Source of the DNA: UBA7662 sp036787895 | Lineage (GTDB): Bacteria > Bacteroidota > Bacteroidia > UBA7662 | DNA: 64,000 nucleotides | Direction: 5' to 3' | Assembly: GCA_036787895.1 (NCBI GenBank) | Contig: DAIQOK010000002.1 | Coordinates: 127,117 to 191,116, forward strand | Shown here: positions 33,201-41,745 of the stretch, piece by piece | Layout of the letters: each line of letters starts with the position of its first letter | Position numbering within the stretch: position 1 is the first letter of the stretch | The notes under the pieces: model-generated | Databases searched by the model: none | What the model was told of the DNA's origin: nothing | The model's input: the letters and a program-made list of their open reading frames with translations, nothing else | Translations under genes and position numbers: made by a program

Positions 33201-35271
33201 GCCATAGACTATCCAATTGAGCGCTGGCAAACAACTGTAAGCCCAAGGCAGTATCCTGGTGGTTAATGGTGGCTTCCCATAAGCCGGTAGCGGCCTTCGC
33301 CGACAAGTCTAGCGCTTTATAATCATAGCCCTGGTATTGCAATTGATTAAATTCCACACTGGCCAACAGCTCCATGTGATTTGGATCAAAACCTTTTCCA
33401 CTTAATGTGCTCGTCCAACCGACCTTACCCAACAAACTATCTTGCACCAACTGACCTAAATGAAGCTGACTGGCCTTGGTATGTAGTTGAAACACTGGAC
33501 TTGACCCCTGCCATTGGTTGATCGAAGCATTGCCGGAAATTTTGCCGCCGTCGGCCAAAACCTCAAACTGCAAGGCAGCACTGTCGCTGTTCAGTTGCGC
33601 TGAACCCGTCAATTGTATAGAGGCAGGATATGAATACCCTTTTTCCTGAGCCAATATTCCAACATCATGTGAACTGCTCTTCACTGCGAATGATGGCAGG
33701 AACACTGTGCGCTGCAGGCTATCCATAGGCTGAAAAATAGCCCCTGAAAAATCGAGCTGAGTGGCTTTACCCCAAGCCAATTGCCAGTTAGCGAGCTCTA
33801 AAAGCTGGTTATTACCGATTACTCTGCCCGATAAACTAAGCGGCCAGGGAATGAGTGGACCGATAGTACTGTCCCTCGCTAATTCAGGGGCGAAATACAA
33901 AGCGTCTTTTAGCGACAATAGTGTACCTGCCGTTAAGGCTAGGTCCAACTGTTGTTCGAGTGGCTTAGCCAGGGCCTCCTGAATTGAATTATACGTCAGT
34001 CGGAGACTTGCAAATACTTCGCTATTGTCTGTTTTCAGTTCAAAATTCTGTAGTTCGAGCTCTTTGTCTGAACCCTTAAGCGAAAAGGAACTTATCACAC
34101 CCAGTCCGCTTTTTTCACGCGCATCAAGTAGTAGCTTTTTAACCGCTAGCCGGTTTTTTTCGCCCCGAACTTCATCAAGCTGAAGCCGGTTTAGTTGCAG
34201 CATGAAATCTCCTGCATTAAAAACAGCCGGTGTCGGCTTAACCGCTGCATCCTGCAAACGAATGGCATAGTTGGTCAGGTCGAGTGCCCGTAAACTGTAC
34301 CGCCAGCCGGGCCACACAAAAGGACTGGCCGGGGCATCCGCCGACGCAACGGCATTGGCTAAAGTAAGCAGCGACAAGTCGAGTCCATCAGTGCTCAAAC
34401 TGCCAAATTGTAGCTCTTCTCCAGCTAAATTAATGGTGGCTTCATCTAATTTCAAAAAGTTCAACTGTGCGGCTAAAGTCTGGTTTCCGGGTTGTTCGAT
34501 GCGGTAGCGAATGTTTTTGAGATCAATGTTTTTCAGTTCGAGCCAGGGAGAGGCGGTAGTCGTGGCAGTATCAGCAATCGTCTCAGAAGCGTGAAGTTTC
34601 ATGTTTGCATCGAGCCCGTCTATTTTCAGGGCGGCGACTCCAAAGCGAAGTTGTTCCACATCAAATTCACCGGGTTGCAGCTCCAACTGGTGGAGGCGCA
34701 ATTGATAAACGTCGCCGGTAAGCTCGCTGAGGTACCGAAGTCGAAGTCGGCTGAGACCGATTTTCGATAGCTTTATATATAAAGGTTTGGCGGTGGTTGC
34801 ATCCGTTTCGGAACTTTCATCGTTGTCAAAGGCAGCCAGGAGATAGGTAAAATTGAAGCTGCCATCGGCATGTTGCACTACATTGGCCACAACCTTATCC
34901 CAATAAAAAGGTTTCAGACTTATTTTTCCCCGATACAACGGAACGAGATAAATTCCAGCCCGGAGATGTCCGCTATACAACAAGGTATCACCGTTTTGGT
35001 CGGGCACGAACAGCCCTTTTAATGCCAGCTGGCCAGTGTAAGTAAAGCTAAGTCCGGCCAATTGGATGTCGGCTCCGGTTTCTTTAGCGAGATAAGCTGC
35101 TGCTTTTTGACCCAACCAACGCTGAAGTACAGGCATGCGCAATAAGAGGAGCAGGAGCATCAGACCGACGATTACAGTCAGTGCACTCCAGCCCAATAAG
35201 CGGCCGGTTTTTCTTATCCAGGCAGGTACGGTAAACAAATGAATTATGCTTAGTTCAAATATACCTGCCAT
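30280..35271 (-). CDS. tamB: TamB: translocation/assembly module protein (AsmA-like)
   Basis: A 1663-residue TamB. A single N-terminal transmembrane anchor (WSALTVIVGLMLLLLLLRM, about 29-47) is followed by some 1400 residues of repetitive beta strands forming the periplasm-spanning groove (AsmA/VPS13-like bridge). The C-terminal DUF490 region begins near 1390 (SELILIMDERSGDQLSVSGEA and onward) and contains QLSSQLNNLSSQYVKG and SREFNGFDELLKKKKERLP. The length is within the range for Bacteroidota TamB. It is immediately upstream of tamL and overlaps it by four bases. The ATG at 35271 lies 80 bp downstream of the ferredoxin gene on the same strand. Confidence 0.93.
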   Translation of the reverse strand: MAGIFELSIIHLFTVPAWIRKTGRLLGWSALTVIVGLMLLLLLLRMPVLQRWLGQKAAAYLAKETGADIQLAGLSFTYTGQLALKGLFVPDQNGDTLLYSGHLRAGIYLVPLYRGKISLKPFYWDKVVANVVQHADGSFNFTYLLAAFDNDESSETDATTAKPLYIKLSKIGLSRLRLRYLSELTGDVYQLRLHQLELQPGEFDVEQLRFGVAALKIDGLDANMKLHASETIADTATTTASPWLELKNIDLKNIRYRIEQPGNQTLAAQLNFLKLDEATINLAGEELQFGSLSTDGLDLSLLTLANAVASADAPASPFVWPGWRYSLRALDLTNYAIRLQDAAVKPTPAVFNAGDFMLQLNRLQLDEVRGEKNRLAVKKLLLDAREKSGLGVISSFSLKGSDKELELQNFELKTDNSEVFASLRLTYNSIQEALAKPLEQQLDLALTAGTLLSLKDALYFAPELARDSTIGPLIPWPLSLSGRVIGNNQLLELANWQLAWGKATQLDFSGAIFQPMDSLQRTVFLPSFAVKSSSHDVGILAQEKGYSYPASIQLTGSAQLNSDSAALQFEVLADGGKISGNASINQWQGSSPVFQLHTKASQLHLGQLVQDSLLGKVGWTSTLSGKGFDPNHMELLASVEFNQLQYQGYDYKALDLSAKAATGLWEATINHQDTALGLQLFASAQLDSLWPAYQLKAQLDRADLKKLGFREEPMELRLQLNANAQGKADSMKATILLNDGLVVQDKLAYPLRQFELSAALAPSASTLTLESDLLSGNFSANTAVETLVAAIRSELKAQWKRDSVEAIDSSQVAIVAAGKFDLHDSRLLREVLLPGIAVLDSGRFSFRFDQKKHELDFLAKVKNFDYEGTAVQHLFLDFSANQGLKMEAGFDRLEQGEVDIHRTRFQMSVVDSFVAAFFVVKDAWQQPVFRLQGAGSWQKDNRYFTLHPDSTMLNRQLWQADPRNRITLGDKLEFTDFRLSNQEQQLSIQTNPGEIRLTTNDFPLASISSILQADSLLATGTMSGYITWVDKEGQSGLLSELKITQLALLGQLLGDLKLEASMPAKNDYQLAAGITGPDLELTVAGNYRMPGTGTTLDMELDLKRFALKQLIALSDSAIRDAKGQLEGKLAINGPLKNPFYEGQMQFSDARLTVAAFNSSFGVSNRPILFDQQGLVINQLELTDENNQKLRLDGRILTGGRPEALFELKLKANDFRVLNSTRADNDLYYGVMRMNLDLSIGGSPSKPVIDAKARLNKGSKLSFIVPESQLDVVERDGVVLFSRVDPLADTLVDLQEQKTSVFVGMRLKATLEVDRESELILIMDERSGDQLSVSGEANLKYDIYTNGRTSMTGVYEIRRGQYELSLYELVKRKFELVPGGRIVWNGDVTDATLDLQALYRIKTGATDLMSAQLSGADESTRTRYRQELPFEVYMNIKGNMLKPNISFLLDMPEMQRNALDGNVYARIQQLNQQESDLNKQVFSLMVLNRFVPDVNSNSSGGNASASAMARSSVSQLLSSQLNNLSSQYVKGVDLNMDLDSYTDFSSGQAQDRTQLNVNVRKSFMGERLAVEVGRQLDVQGNAQASNDIIGDVSVEYRLSSDGAYRLRGFRRNQLEGLAEGPLVVTGMSLVLSREFNGFDELLKKKKERLPEPKPEERQKSEEQP

Positions 35272-35351
35272 AACGGCTGTATCCGAACATCTGATTCAAT
35301 CGAGTCGATTTTTATAAAAAAACCCCGATCATGACACTAAACAATCTCGGC

Positions 35352-35675
35352 TCAGCTGTTGTTTTCTCCCCGCAAACGAATGACGGCACCATCGCTCAAA
35401 TGGGCGATTTTAATTTGACAACTCAAGCGACTTTTTGCTGTTGCATTAAAGAGGGTATCGAGCATGTCGAGTTCCTCATCGCTGGCATCGTTGGCTTCGC
35501 CTGAATACAATTCAATGTGGCAGGTAGCGCACAAGGCCATACCGCTGCAAGTAGCTAAGATAGGATAATCGTTGCCTTTCAGCACTTCCATCAAACTGAG
35601 ACCCATATCCGTAGGAACGGTAATAGGCGTTTGTTCTCCGTTTTCCTCGGCAACATAAAAGGTAATATCAGCCAT
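35352..35675 (-). CDS. 2Fe-2S ferredoxin (adrenodoxin type)
   Basis: A 107-residue ferredoxin. The cluster ligands are Cys43, Cys49, Cys52 (ATCSGMALCATC) and Cys86 (RLSCQI), the C-x5-C-x2-C...C pattern of vertebrate/adrenodoxin-like ferredoxins. It is acidic and soluble. It starts at a TGATG junction with the upstream ferredoxin reductase gene, so they are translationally coupled and form a redox pair delivering NADPH electrons to an unknown acceptor. A cytochrome P450 or Fe-S assembly partner is not adjacent. Confidence 0.93.
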   Translation of the reverse strand: MADITFYVAEENGEQTPITVPTDMGLSLMEVLKGNDYPILATCSGMALCATCHIELYSGEANDASDEELDMLDTLFNATAKSRLSCQIKIAHLSDGAVIRLRGENNS

Positions 35676-36679
35676 CAGAAAGTGTGAATTCCGTTAACGG
35701 TGGTGTATTTGAAGCTCAACTTTTGTTCGGGATACACATATTTAAAGGCACTTTGTACCATCAATGCGGCTTCATGGAAACCACACAAAATCAACTTTAG
35801 TTTACCTGGATAAGTATTGATATCGCCTATGGCAAATACCCCGGTGACATTGGTAGAATAATCTTCTACATTTACTACAATGGCGCTTTTATCGAGATTT
35901 AAACCCCAGCCTTCGATTGGGCCCAATTTCGGACTCAAACCGAAAAGTGGGATAAGGTAATCGGTGTCGTAAGTGGTTATTTGTTTTTGTTTGTCGCTTA
36001 TTGACACAGCAGTTAGCCGGCCGTTGCCATGCAGCGCATGCAAGCCGGAGCTCAAAAGCAGACGGATTTTGCCTTGCTGTGCCAGCTCGAAAACTTTTTC
36101 GGCCGAATCTACCGCGCCACGGAAACTTTCGTTGCGATGCACCAACGTCAGTTCGCTCGCCACATTGGCCAGGAAGATGGCCCAGTCTAAAGCAGAATCG
36201 CCGCCACCGGCCAGTATAACCTTTTTGTTTCTGTATTTTTCAGGATCAAGGATCATATAGCTGATCCCTTTGTTTTCGAATTTTTCTATGTTTGCCAATT
36301 CCGGCTTACGGGGCTCAAAACAGCCCAAACCACCAGCAATTACGATGACTTTAGCCGCAATTTGGCTGCCCATATTGGTAGTTACTATAAAACTCTCATC
36401 AGGCTGACGTTCGAGACTTTCGACCCGCTCACCCAAAGTAAAAGAAGGGTTGAAGGGTGCAATTTGTTCCATCAGTTTATCGACCAGCTCACCGGCCAAA
36501 ACACTCGGGTAACCCGGTATGTCGTAGATGGGTTTTTTGGGGTAAATCTCGGAAAGCTGACCACCAACCTGGGGCAAAGCATCGACCAAATGACATCGCA
36601 TTTTTAAGAGGCCGGCTTCGAAAACGGCGAACAAACCAACCGGGCCGGCGCCTATTATGCAGATATCTGTTTGAATCAT
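35675..36679 (-). CDS. Ferredoxin--NADP reductase, thioredoxin-reductase-like type
   Basis: A 334-residue FAD/NAD(P)H flavoprotein of the type found in Bacillus YumC and Chlorobium FNR. FAD loop: CIIGAGPVGLFAVFEAG near residues 6-22. NADPH loop: AGGGDSALDWAIFLA near 157-171. FAD-contact segment VFAIGDINTYPGKLKLI lies near 286-302. It lacks the CxxC pair of thioredoxin reductase, so electrons pass directly from FAD to ferredoxin. The start ATG at 36679 (MIQTDIC) is chosen because an in-frame TTG six codons upstream overlaps the predicted -7 box. It shares one base with the ferredoxin gene (TGATG). Confidence 0.92.
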   Translation of the reverse strand: MIQTDICIIGAGPVGLFAVFEAGLLKMRCHLVDALPQVGGQLSEIYPKKPIYDIPGYPSVLAGELVDKLMEQIAPFNPSFTLGERVESLERQPDESFIVTTNMGSQIAAKVIVIAGGLGCFEPRKPELANIEKFENKGISYMILDPEKYRNKKVILAGGGDSALDWAIFLANVASELTLVHRNESFRGAVDSAEKVFELAQQGKIRLLLSSGLHALHGNGRLTAVSISDKQKQITTYDTDYLIPLFGLSPKLGPIEGWGLNLDKSAIVVNVEDYSTNVTGVFAIGDINTYPGKLKLILCGFHEAALMVQSAFKYVYPEQKLSFKYTTVNGIHTF

Positions 36680-36694
36680 ATGGTGTAATGGCTG

Positions 36695-36702
36695 CAAAAA
36701 TA
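36695..36702 (-). promoter_or_regulatory. Bacteroidota -7 box for the ferredoxin reductase operon
   Basis: On the minus strand TATTTTTG, exactly TAnnTTTG and followed by CAGCC, lies 15 nt before the ATG at 36679. No clean -33 TTG at standard spacing. Confidence 0.45.
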
Positions 36703-36807
36703 CAGGAATCAGACAATTTTATCTGAATATTTTACGCTCTTTTACAACCTTACTTGCCGCAGAAAGTTCCTAAAATATGGCGAAAACTACCACTTAGGTC
36801 GTCGAAC

Positions 36808-37047
36808 TCAGGCGAGTCGCCCAATGGGTATAAATCGCCCAAAAACATGCTCGCCATGCGGACTGTCGGGTAGCTCGTCGGTGAGGTCCTGGCCTGCCCA
36901 GTGTTCATAATGTTTGCCATTCCGCCACATCTTGCTCAGGCTCACGTCGTAAATAATGCCCCGGTAGGCAATCCAGATTTCTGGTCGGTCCTGCCCATTT
37001 CTTAGGGCCAACTGTGCTCTGCTGTACTGGGGTAATCCGTCGGTCAT
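36808..37047 (-). CDS. Cytochrome b5-like heme/steroid-binding protein
   Basis: A 79-residue single-domain protein of the cytochrome b5-like heme/steroid-binding family. Recognisable parts are YSRAQLALRNGQDRPEIWIAY near the N-terminus, IYDVSLSKMWRNGKHYEHWAGQDLT in the middle (residues 32-56) and PHGEHVFGRF. His46 (KHYEHW) and His64 (SPHGEH) are possible axial heme ligands. Stand-alone copies are frequent in anaerobes and Bacteroidota; their partner is rarely known. The ATG overlaps the asd stop codon by 4 bp, so it is co-transcribed with asd, which seems metabolically unrelated. Confidence 0.88.
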   Translation of the reverse strand: MTDGLPQYSRAQLALRNGQDRPEIWIAYRGIIYDVSLSKMWRNGKHYEHWAGQDLTDELPDSPHGEHVFGRFIPIGRLA

Positions 37048-38039
37048 GCCTTCAAAAGCCCTTTCGCGAGCATATATTCAGCAATCTGAATAGCGTTGGT
37101 GGCTGCTCCTTTGCGTAAATTATCCGACACCACCCACAAATTGAGGGTGTTGGGTTGACTTTCATCGCGTCGAATACGACCTACCAACACTTCATCCTTA
37201 CCCGCTGCAGTCAAAGGCATGGGATAAGAGGCTTCTGCAGGGGTATCAACCAAGCGTACACCATCACTTTCTCGAAGCAATCGGAATACATCTGCCAACT
37301 CAAAATCACGGGCGAATTCTACATTGACGGCTTCGCTGTGCCCGCCCATGACCGGGACACGCACCGTTGTGGCCGTGAGGCGGATGTTAGGGTCGCGCAT
37401 AATTTTTTTGGTCTCATTCACCATTTTCATCTCTTCTTTGGTGTACCCATTGTCAAGAAACAGGTCGATTTGCGGGATACAGTTCAAATCAATTGGATGA
37501 GCATAGGCCTTAGGGCCATCGATACCCGCTCTTTCGTCCATTAGCTGAGCAACAGCTTTTACGCCTGTGCCGGTTACACTTTGGTAGGTCGATACCACAA
37601 TACGTTTTACCTGATAAGCGTCGTGCAGTTTTTTGAGGGCTACCACCATTTGAATGGTAGAGCAGTTAGGATTGGCTATGATTTTATCGTTGGCCGTAAT
37701 AATGTCGGCATTCAATTCAGGTACGACCAGTGGGGTGTTGGCATCCATACGCCAGGCCGAGGAGTTATCGATGACCACGGTGCCTACTGCCGCAAAACGA
37801 GGTGCCCATTCTAAACTCACGCTGCCTCCGGCTGAAAAAAGGGCCACATCCGGACGTTCGGCTACCGCTTGTTCGAGGGTGATGGCAGGGTATGACTGCC
37901 CTTTGAAATCGACCGGCTTACCGGCCGACTTCTCTGAGGCCACCGCTAAAAATTGGGTTACCGGGAAATTTCGTTCAGCCAGAACCCGGCGCATGACCTC
38001 GCCTACCATACCGGTAGCACCTACTACTGCAACTTTCAT
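37044..38039 (-). CDS. asd: Aspartate-semialdehyde dehydrogenase
   Basis: A 331-residue enzyme that reduces aspartyl phosphate to aspartate semialdehyde with NADPH, the branch point to lysine/diaminopimelate, threonine and methionine. The NADP loop is VGATGMVGEVM (residues 6-16), the catalytic Cys is Cys126 in NPNCST, and STYQSVTGTGVKA and the His of MGGHSEAV are conserved. The length is standard for the short, Gram-positive-like class found in Bacteroidota. A TATTTTTG box lies upstream. Translation is coupled to the cytochrome b5-like gene. Confidence 0.97.
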   Translation of the reverse strand: MKVAVVGATGMVGEVMRRVLAERNFPVTQFLAVASEKSAGKPVDFKGQSYPAITLEQAVAERPDVALFSAGGSVSLEWAPRFAAVGTVVIDNSSAWRMDANTPLVVPELNADIITANDKIIANPNCSTIQMVVALKKLHDAYQVKRIVVSTYQSVTGTGVKAVAQLMDERAGIDGPKAYAHPIDLNCIPQIDLFLDNGYTKEEMKMVNETKKIMRDPNIRLTATTVRVPVMGGHSEAVNVEFARDFELADVFRLLRESDGVRLVDTPAEASYPMPLTAAGKDEVLVGRIRRDESQPNTLNLWVVSDNLRKGAATNAIQIAEYMLAKGLLKA

Positions 38040-38067
38040 GATGCGTGATTTGAGACAAAAATTGACG

Positions 38068-38075
38068 CAAAAATA
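38068..38075 (-). promoter_or_regulatory. Bacteroidota -7 box for asd
   Basis: Minus-strand TATTTTTG followed by CG lies 28 nt before the asd ATG in a 61-bp divergent spacer. It is an exact TAnnTTTG match. Confidence 0.45.
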
Positions 38076-38100
38076 AGGTTTTTATAAGCGTGATTGCCAT

Positions 38101-40662
38101 ATGCGTTTACTTCTCCTATTTCTTGCAATTTTGGCGAAAATCGCAAACTTGTCGGCGCAGTTTACCGACAATTTCAGCGACGGCAACTTCAGCCAAAACC
38201 CGGCCTGGTCGGGCGATACCAGTCACTTCCAGCAGTTGCAGGGCCAGCTGGCTTTGCGTGCTCCTGCGGGTGTTGGCCGTAGCACTTTGGTTACCGCAAA
38301 CAGGGCGCAGCTCAACGTCAGCTTCAGCGGTTGGGTACGTCTGCAGTTCAACCCTTCTTCAGCCAACTACCTCGATTACTACCTCATCAGCAATCACGAT
38401 TCTTTGCACCTGCCGTTGGAGGGCCTCTTTCTGCGTTTCGGACATACCCCCGATGAAGTCAGTCTTTACAAACAGCAAGGCAATACACGCACCAAGGTCA
38501 TCGACGGGCCGGACGGCATGCTTAATTACAACGACAACCAGCTTCTTTTTGAGGTCAGCCGCGATAGTAACTGGCGGTGGTTACTTAAAGTAGATACAAG
38601 TGGGCAGGGTATGGCCTGGCAAGAGCTGGGTAGCTGGGTTGACTCCACGATCTACGCTGCTCATTTTAGCGGATTGGTATGCGTGTACAGCAGCACACGG
38701 GCCGATAAATTTTATTTTGATGATTTACAGGCTACTGGTATGGTCTGGCAGGACCGGCAGGCACCCAGATTATTGTCGACCGACTTTTTACCACCCCGTG
38801 AACTCCGGCTCCGTTTCGACGAGCCGCTTCATCCGAATAGCTCCACCAGTCAGTTTGTCCGGGCGAGCAACCAGCAGCCTGCCGAAGCTATTGTACAGGA
38901 AGCCGGCTTTAGCTATTTAATTCGGTTTCCATCGCCCTTTTTAGCTGATATCGATCATGAAATTAGGCTGATATCGCTGACAGATAGTTTAGGCAATGTA
39001 ATGGCCGACACCAGCTTATGGGTCAACTGGCACCAGCCGGTTTTCGGAGAAATAGTCATCAACGAGCTGCTCGCTGACCCCAGCCCGGTTCAAAATTTAC
39101 CGGAAGCAGAATTTGTGGAGCTCTTTAACAGAAGTACTGTTACCCTCCAGTTGAAAAACTATCGCTGGCAAGACAGTGGCACCAGTGTGAGTCTGCCGGA
39201 ACACAAGCTGGACCCAGGCGCCTATGTCATTCTTTGTCCAATGAGTGCCTTGCCCTTGTATGCGACCTACGGCCCATGTCTTGGTCTGCCGGGCTGGCCT
39301 GCTTTAAATAACGACAGCGATCGCCTGCGTTTATCAGCCATCGACGGCACCCTAATCGACAGTGTAAGCTATCAGCTGAATTGGTTGGGTAGTACCGACA
39401 AACAAGCGGGAGGATGGAGTTTGGAAAGGAGAGATATACATCAATTTTGTCTGCAACGCGAAAATTGGTCGGCTTCCCTGCATCCTGATGGTGGCACTCC
39501 GGGAGCTGCAAATAGCATTGCCGCGCCACTTATCGATAGTTTTCCGCCACTCCTAAGCGGTTATACGCTGAAAACACCTGATAGTTTGACAATTACTTTC
39601 AGCAAAGTCGTTTTTAATACGGGACAGGCCAGCATAATGTTGGATGGAGCAGTTCTCCCGTTTTATGCCTTAGGATCAGACAGCTCACACCAATGGGAAG
39701 TTGTTTTCCCAGGAGGAGGTTTGGGTAATGAGGCATACAGCCTAAGTCTAGCGGGTTTCAGGGATTGTAGTGGATTTATGTTGGCCGATACCCAGCTTAC
39801 CATCGCCTGGCCAGCGTGGCCGGAAGGGGGGGATTGGCAGGTTGATGAAATTTTGTTCGTTGCCAAAAGCAGCAATGCCAGCTTTATAGAGTTGCGGAAT
39901 GCGAGCACTAAAATCCTGAATCTGAAAGATATTAGTCTGGCAAATCCAACAGAAGCCGGTGGTCGTAATCATGTAGCCTTGTCGACTGTCAACCGTTTAA
40001 TTTTACCAGGCGAACGGCTGGTCATTACCCGCAATGTAGCTGGCGTAAAAAATGATTATCCGCAGCATGGCTCTGCTTTTCAGGAGCTCAAAAGTTGGCC
40101 ATCCATGCCGCAGGCAGGTGGTGAACTCGCCATTTATCGCAGCGATGGACAGGAGTTGTGCCGTTGGAGTTATCACCCCAAGGATCACTTTCAATTATTG
40201 CAACAAACCCGGGGTGTGAGCCTCGAACGAATAAACGCATCCGGAGAAATCCGCTGGCATTCTGCAGCGCTACCACCCGGAGCTACACCGGGTCTACCCA
40301 ACAGTCAGCAAATCCAACCGGAACTAACCTCAGCTAATCCATTCCATCTCGACAAAATACGATTCAGTCCCAATGCCGATGGTGTAGATGACATACTCGC
40401 TATATGCTGGTCGGGCCAGGAAGCTGGTGGCATGCTAAACATCCGCATTTACGCGGTAAATGGTCAACCAATTCGGACATTATCCCATCAACAACTCATG
40501 GCATCTACCGACTGTGTGTATTGGGATGGTCTTGACGAAAGTGGACGTCGCTGTGCAACCGGGCGTTATCTGCTTCAGCTGGAAGCTTTTTGGCTCAGCG
40601 GCACAAAAATCCAGCAGAAGCTGCTAACTGTGCTCGATGCCCTGGATGATTTTAGTCCTTGA
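38101..40662 (+). CDS. Lamin-tail-domain surface protein
   Basis: An 853-residue exported protein. After the signal peptide (MRLLLLFLAILAKIANLSAQ) comes a jelly-roll region (about 20-210), then a lamin tail domain near 315-430 (GEIVINELLADPSPV, then AEFVELFNRS). A second, more diverged lamin tail lies near 580-680 (WQVDEILFVAKSSNASFIEL). The C-terminus (from about 760) has the FSPNADGVDDI motif and a FlgD-like Ig fold (YWDGLDESGRRCATGRYLL), resembling the gliding-motility/T9SS type B tail rather than the type A tail of the other cargo proteins here. An extracellular structural or adhesive role is likely. The 3' end overlaps the convergent ArsR gene by 11 bp. Confidence 0.85.
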   Translation: MRLLLLFLAILAKIANLSAQFTDNFSDGNFSQNPAWSGDTSHFQQLQGQLALRAPAGVGRSTLVTANRAQLNVSFSGWVRLQFNPSSANYLDYYLISNHDSLHLPLEGLFLRFGHTPDEVSLYKQQGNTRTKVIDGPDGMLNYNDNQLLFEVSRDSNWRWLLKVDTSGQGMAWQELGSWVDSTIYAAHFSGLVCVYSSTRADKFYFDDLQATGMVWQDRQAPRLLSTDFLPPRELRLRFDEPLHPNSSTSQFVRASNQQPAEAIVQEAGFSYLIRFPSPFLADIDHEIRLISLTDSLGNVMADTSLWVNWHQPVFGEIVINELLADPSPVQNLPEAEFVELFNRSTVTLQLKNYRWQDSGTSVSLPEHKLDPGAYVILCPMSALPLYATYGPCLGLPGWPALNNDSDRLRLSAIDGTLIDSVSYQLNWLGSTDKQAGGWSLERRDIHQFCLQRENWSASLHPDGGTPGAANSIAAPLIDSFPPLLSGYTLKTPDSLTITFSKVVFNTGQASIMLDGAVLPFYALGSDSSHQWEVVFPGGGLGNEAYSLSLAGFRDCSGFMLADTQLTIAWPAWPEGGDWQVDEILFVAKSSNASFIELRNASTKILNLKDISLANPTEAGGRNHVALSTVNRLILPGERLVITRNVAGVKNDYPQHGSAFQELKSWPSMPQAGGELAIYRSDGQELCRWSYHPKDHFQLLQQTRGVSLERINASGEIRWHSAALPPGATPGLPNSQQIQPELTSANPFHLDKIRFSPNADGVDDILAICWSGQEAGGMLNIRIYAVNGQPIRTLSHQQLMASTDCVYWDGLDESGRRCATGRYLLQLEAFWLSGTKIQQKLLTVLDALDDFSP

Positions 40663-40969
40663 GCGTATCAATACAGCGAACGATGGCTTGCATACGCTGA
40701 TGGTTAAGGGCATAATAAATATGTTTACCATCGCGAGTAGCTATCAATATTTCACTTTCGCGCAAAATGGCGAGGTGTTGACTGGCCACCGATTGCTCGA
40801 TACGCAGTTTAAAATAGATTTGCGTTACTGTCAATCTTTCAAATTCATCCACCAACCGAACGATGTTCAATCGCAGGGGGTGGTTGATAGCCCTGAAAAT
40901 GCTGCCTGCCAGTTTTAAATCTTCGAGCTGAAGCTGATCTGTCGCTGTATTTTCCTTCGGAATTCCCAT
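40652..40969 (-). CDS. ArsR family winged-helix regulator
   Basis: A 105-residue ArsR/SmtB-like regulator: INHPLRLNIVRLVDE, the recognition region QSVASQHLAILRESEILIATRDG and the wing IYYALN. No Cys/His metal site typical of ArsR or SmtB sensors is visible, so the signal is probably not a metal. It is the last gene before tsaB in its direction and is tail to tail with the lamin-tail gene. It resembles the regulator at 46830 in layout but is clearly a separate gene. Target unknown. Confidence 0.88.
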   Translation of the reverse strand: MGIPKENTATDQLQLEDLKLAGSIFRAINHPLRLNIVRLVDEFERLTVTQIYFKLRIEQSVASQHLAILRESEILIATRDGKHIYYALNHQRMQAIVRCIDTLKD

Positions 40970-41031
40970 AATTCTCGCTTTGTCAATCGGTTAACCAATG
41001 AAGTATTAGCAATCGAAAAGGAAAAAAGTTT

Positions 41032-41745
41032 TTATGTGCTGCTTTTTTTTGCCAAAGTAAAGAAGGCTTTGCGGTAGTCGGGCTTAAAATAGGCCACATT
41101 TTCAGTTTGTTGGGCTGCGAATTTTAACGCTCCGGCATGCAGCAAATGTAGCGCGTGTTCATGGCCTTCAGCCTCAAATCCGCCGCCATTTCCCGAAAAT
41201 ATTCCCTGAAATTTGGGAGCACCGGAGCCAAAAAATAAGAGTTCATTCCCGGAAAAATCTTTGAACAGATCCGGCTGAAGAATGCAGGCTCCGCTGGCCA
41301 AACGTTGGTTAAAATCTCCATCAAATACTGCAGTGAACACCTCGTCGCGACGGGCATCAATCATGGGTACGAGCAACTGACCGGTCTGTATAGGTCCATG
41401 CGTCTTAACGTAGCCCCTGGCCATCATTTCCAGGGTATCGATAGCAATTAAGGGTAAACCACTGCCGTAGCACAAACCTTTGGCTACCGAAGCGCCAATG
41501 CGTAAGCCGGTATAACTCCCTGGACCGGAACTTATTACCACACCATCCAAGGCCTCCAGTTTTAAATTGACCTCCTTCAAAACCCGACCAATCAGCACCG
41601 TCAGCATTTCAGCATGACGATAACCATCTTCCACTTCAGCATGGGCCAAAAGCTCGCCGCCTTGGCCGACGGCTACAGAACAGCGTTGGTTGGCGCTATC
41701 CAAAGCCAGCAAAAGTGGCTTAGAAGGTGACTTCAAGCGGGACAA
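41032..41745 (-). CDS. tsaB: tRNA threonylcarbamoyladenosine biosynthesis protein TsaB
   Basis: A 237-residue member of the ASKHA fold that partners TsaD and TsaE in making t6A37 on ANN-decoding tRNAs. Signature parts: LALDSANQRCSVAV at the start, ISSGPGSYTGLRIGASVAKGL near residues 71-91, and MIDARRDEVFTAVF. The frame opens with TTG at 41745, overlapping the upstream M28 gene by 26 bp. No ATG lies near the conserved start, so a TTG start is likely. Confidence 0.93.
   Translation of the reverse strand: MSRLKSPSKPLLLALDSANQRCSVAVGQGGELLAHAEVEDGYRHAEMLTVLIGRVLKEVNLKLEALDGVVISSGPGSYTGLRIGASVAKGLCYGSGLPLIAIDTLEMMARGYVKTHGPIQTGQLLVPMIDARRDEVFTAVFDGDFNQRLASGACILQPDLFKDFSGNELLFFGSGAPKFQGIFSGNGGGFEAEGHEHALHLLHAGALKFAAQQTENVAYFKPDYRKAFFTLAKKSST

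Noticed and set aside
38101..40662. T9SS type A sorting tail on the lamin-tail protein
   Set aside because: The C-terminus has the PNADGVDD and FlgD-like fold of gliding/type B tails, not the YPNP...GxY pattern of type A.
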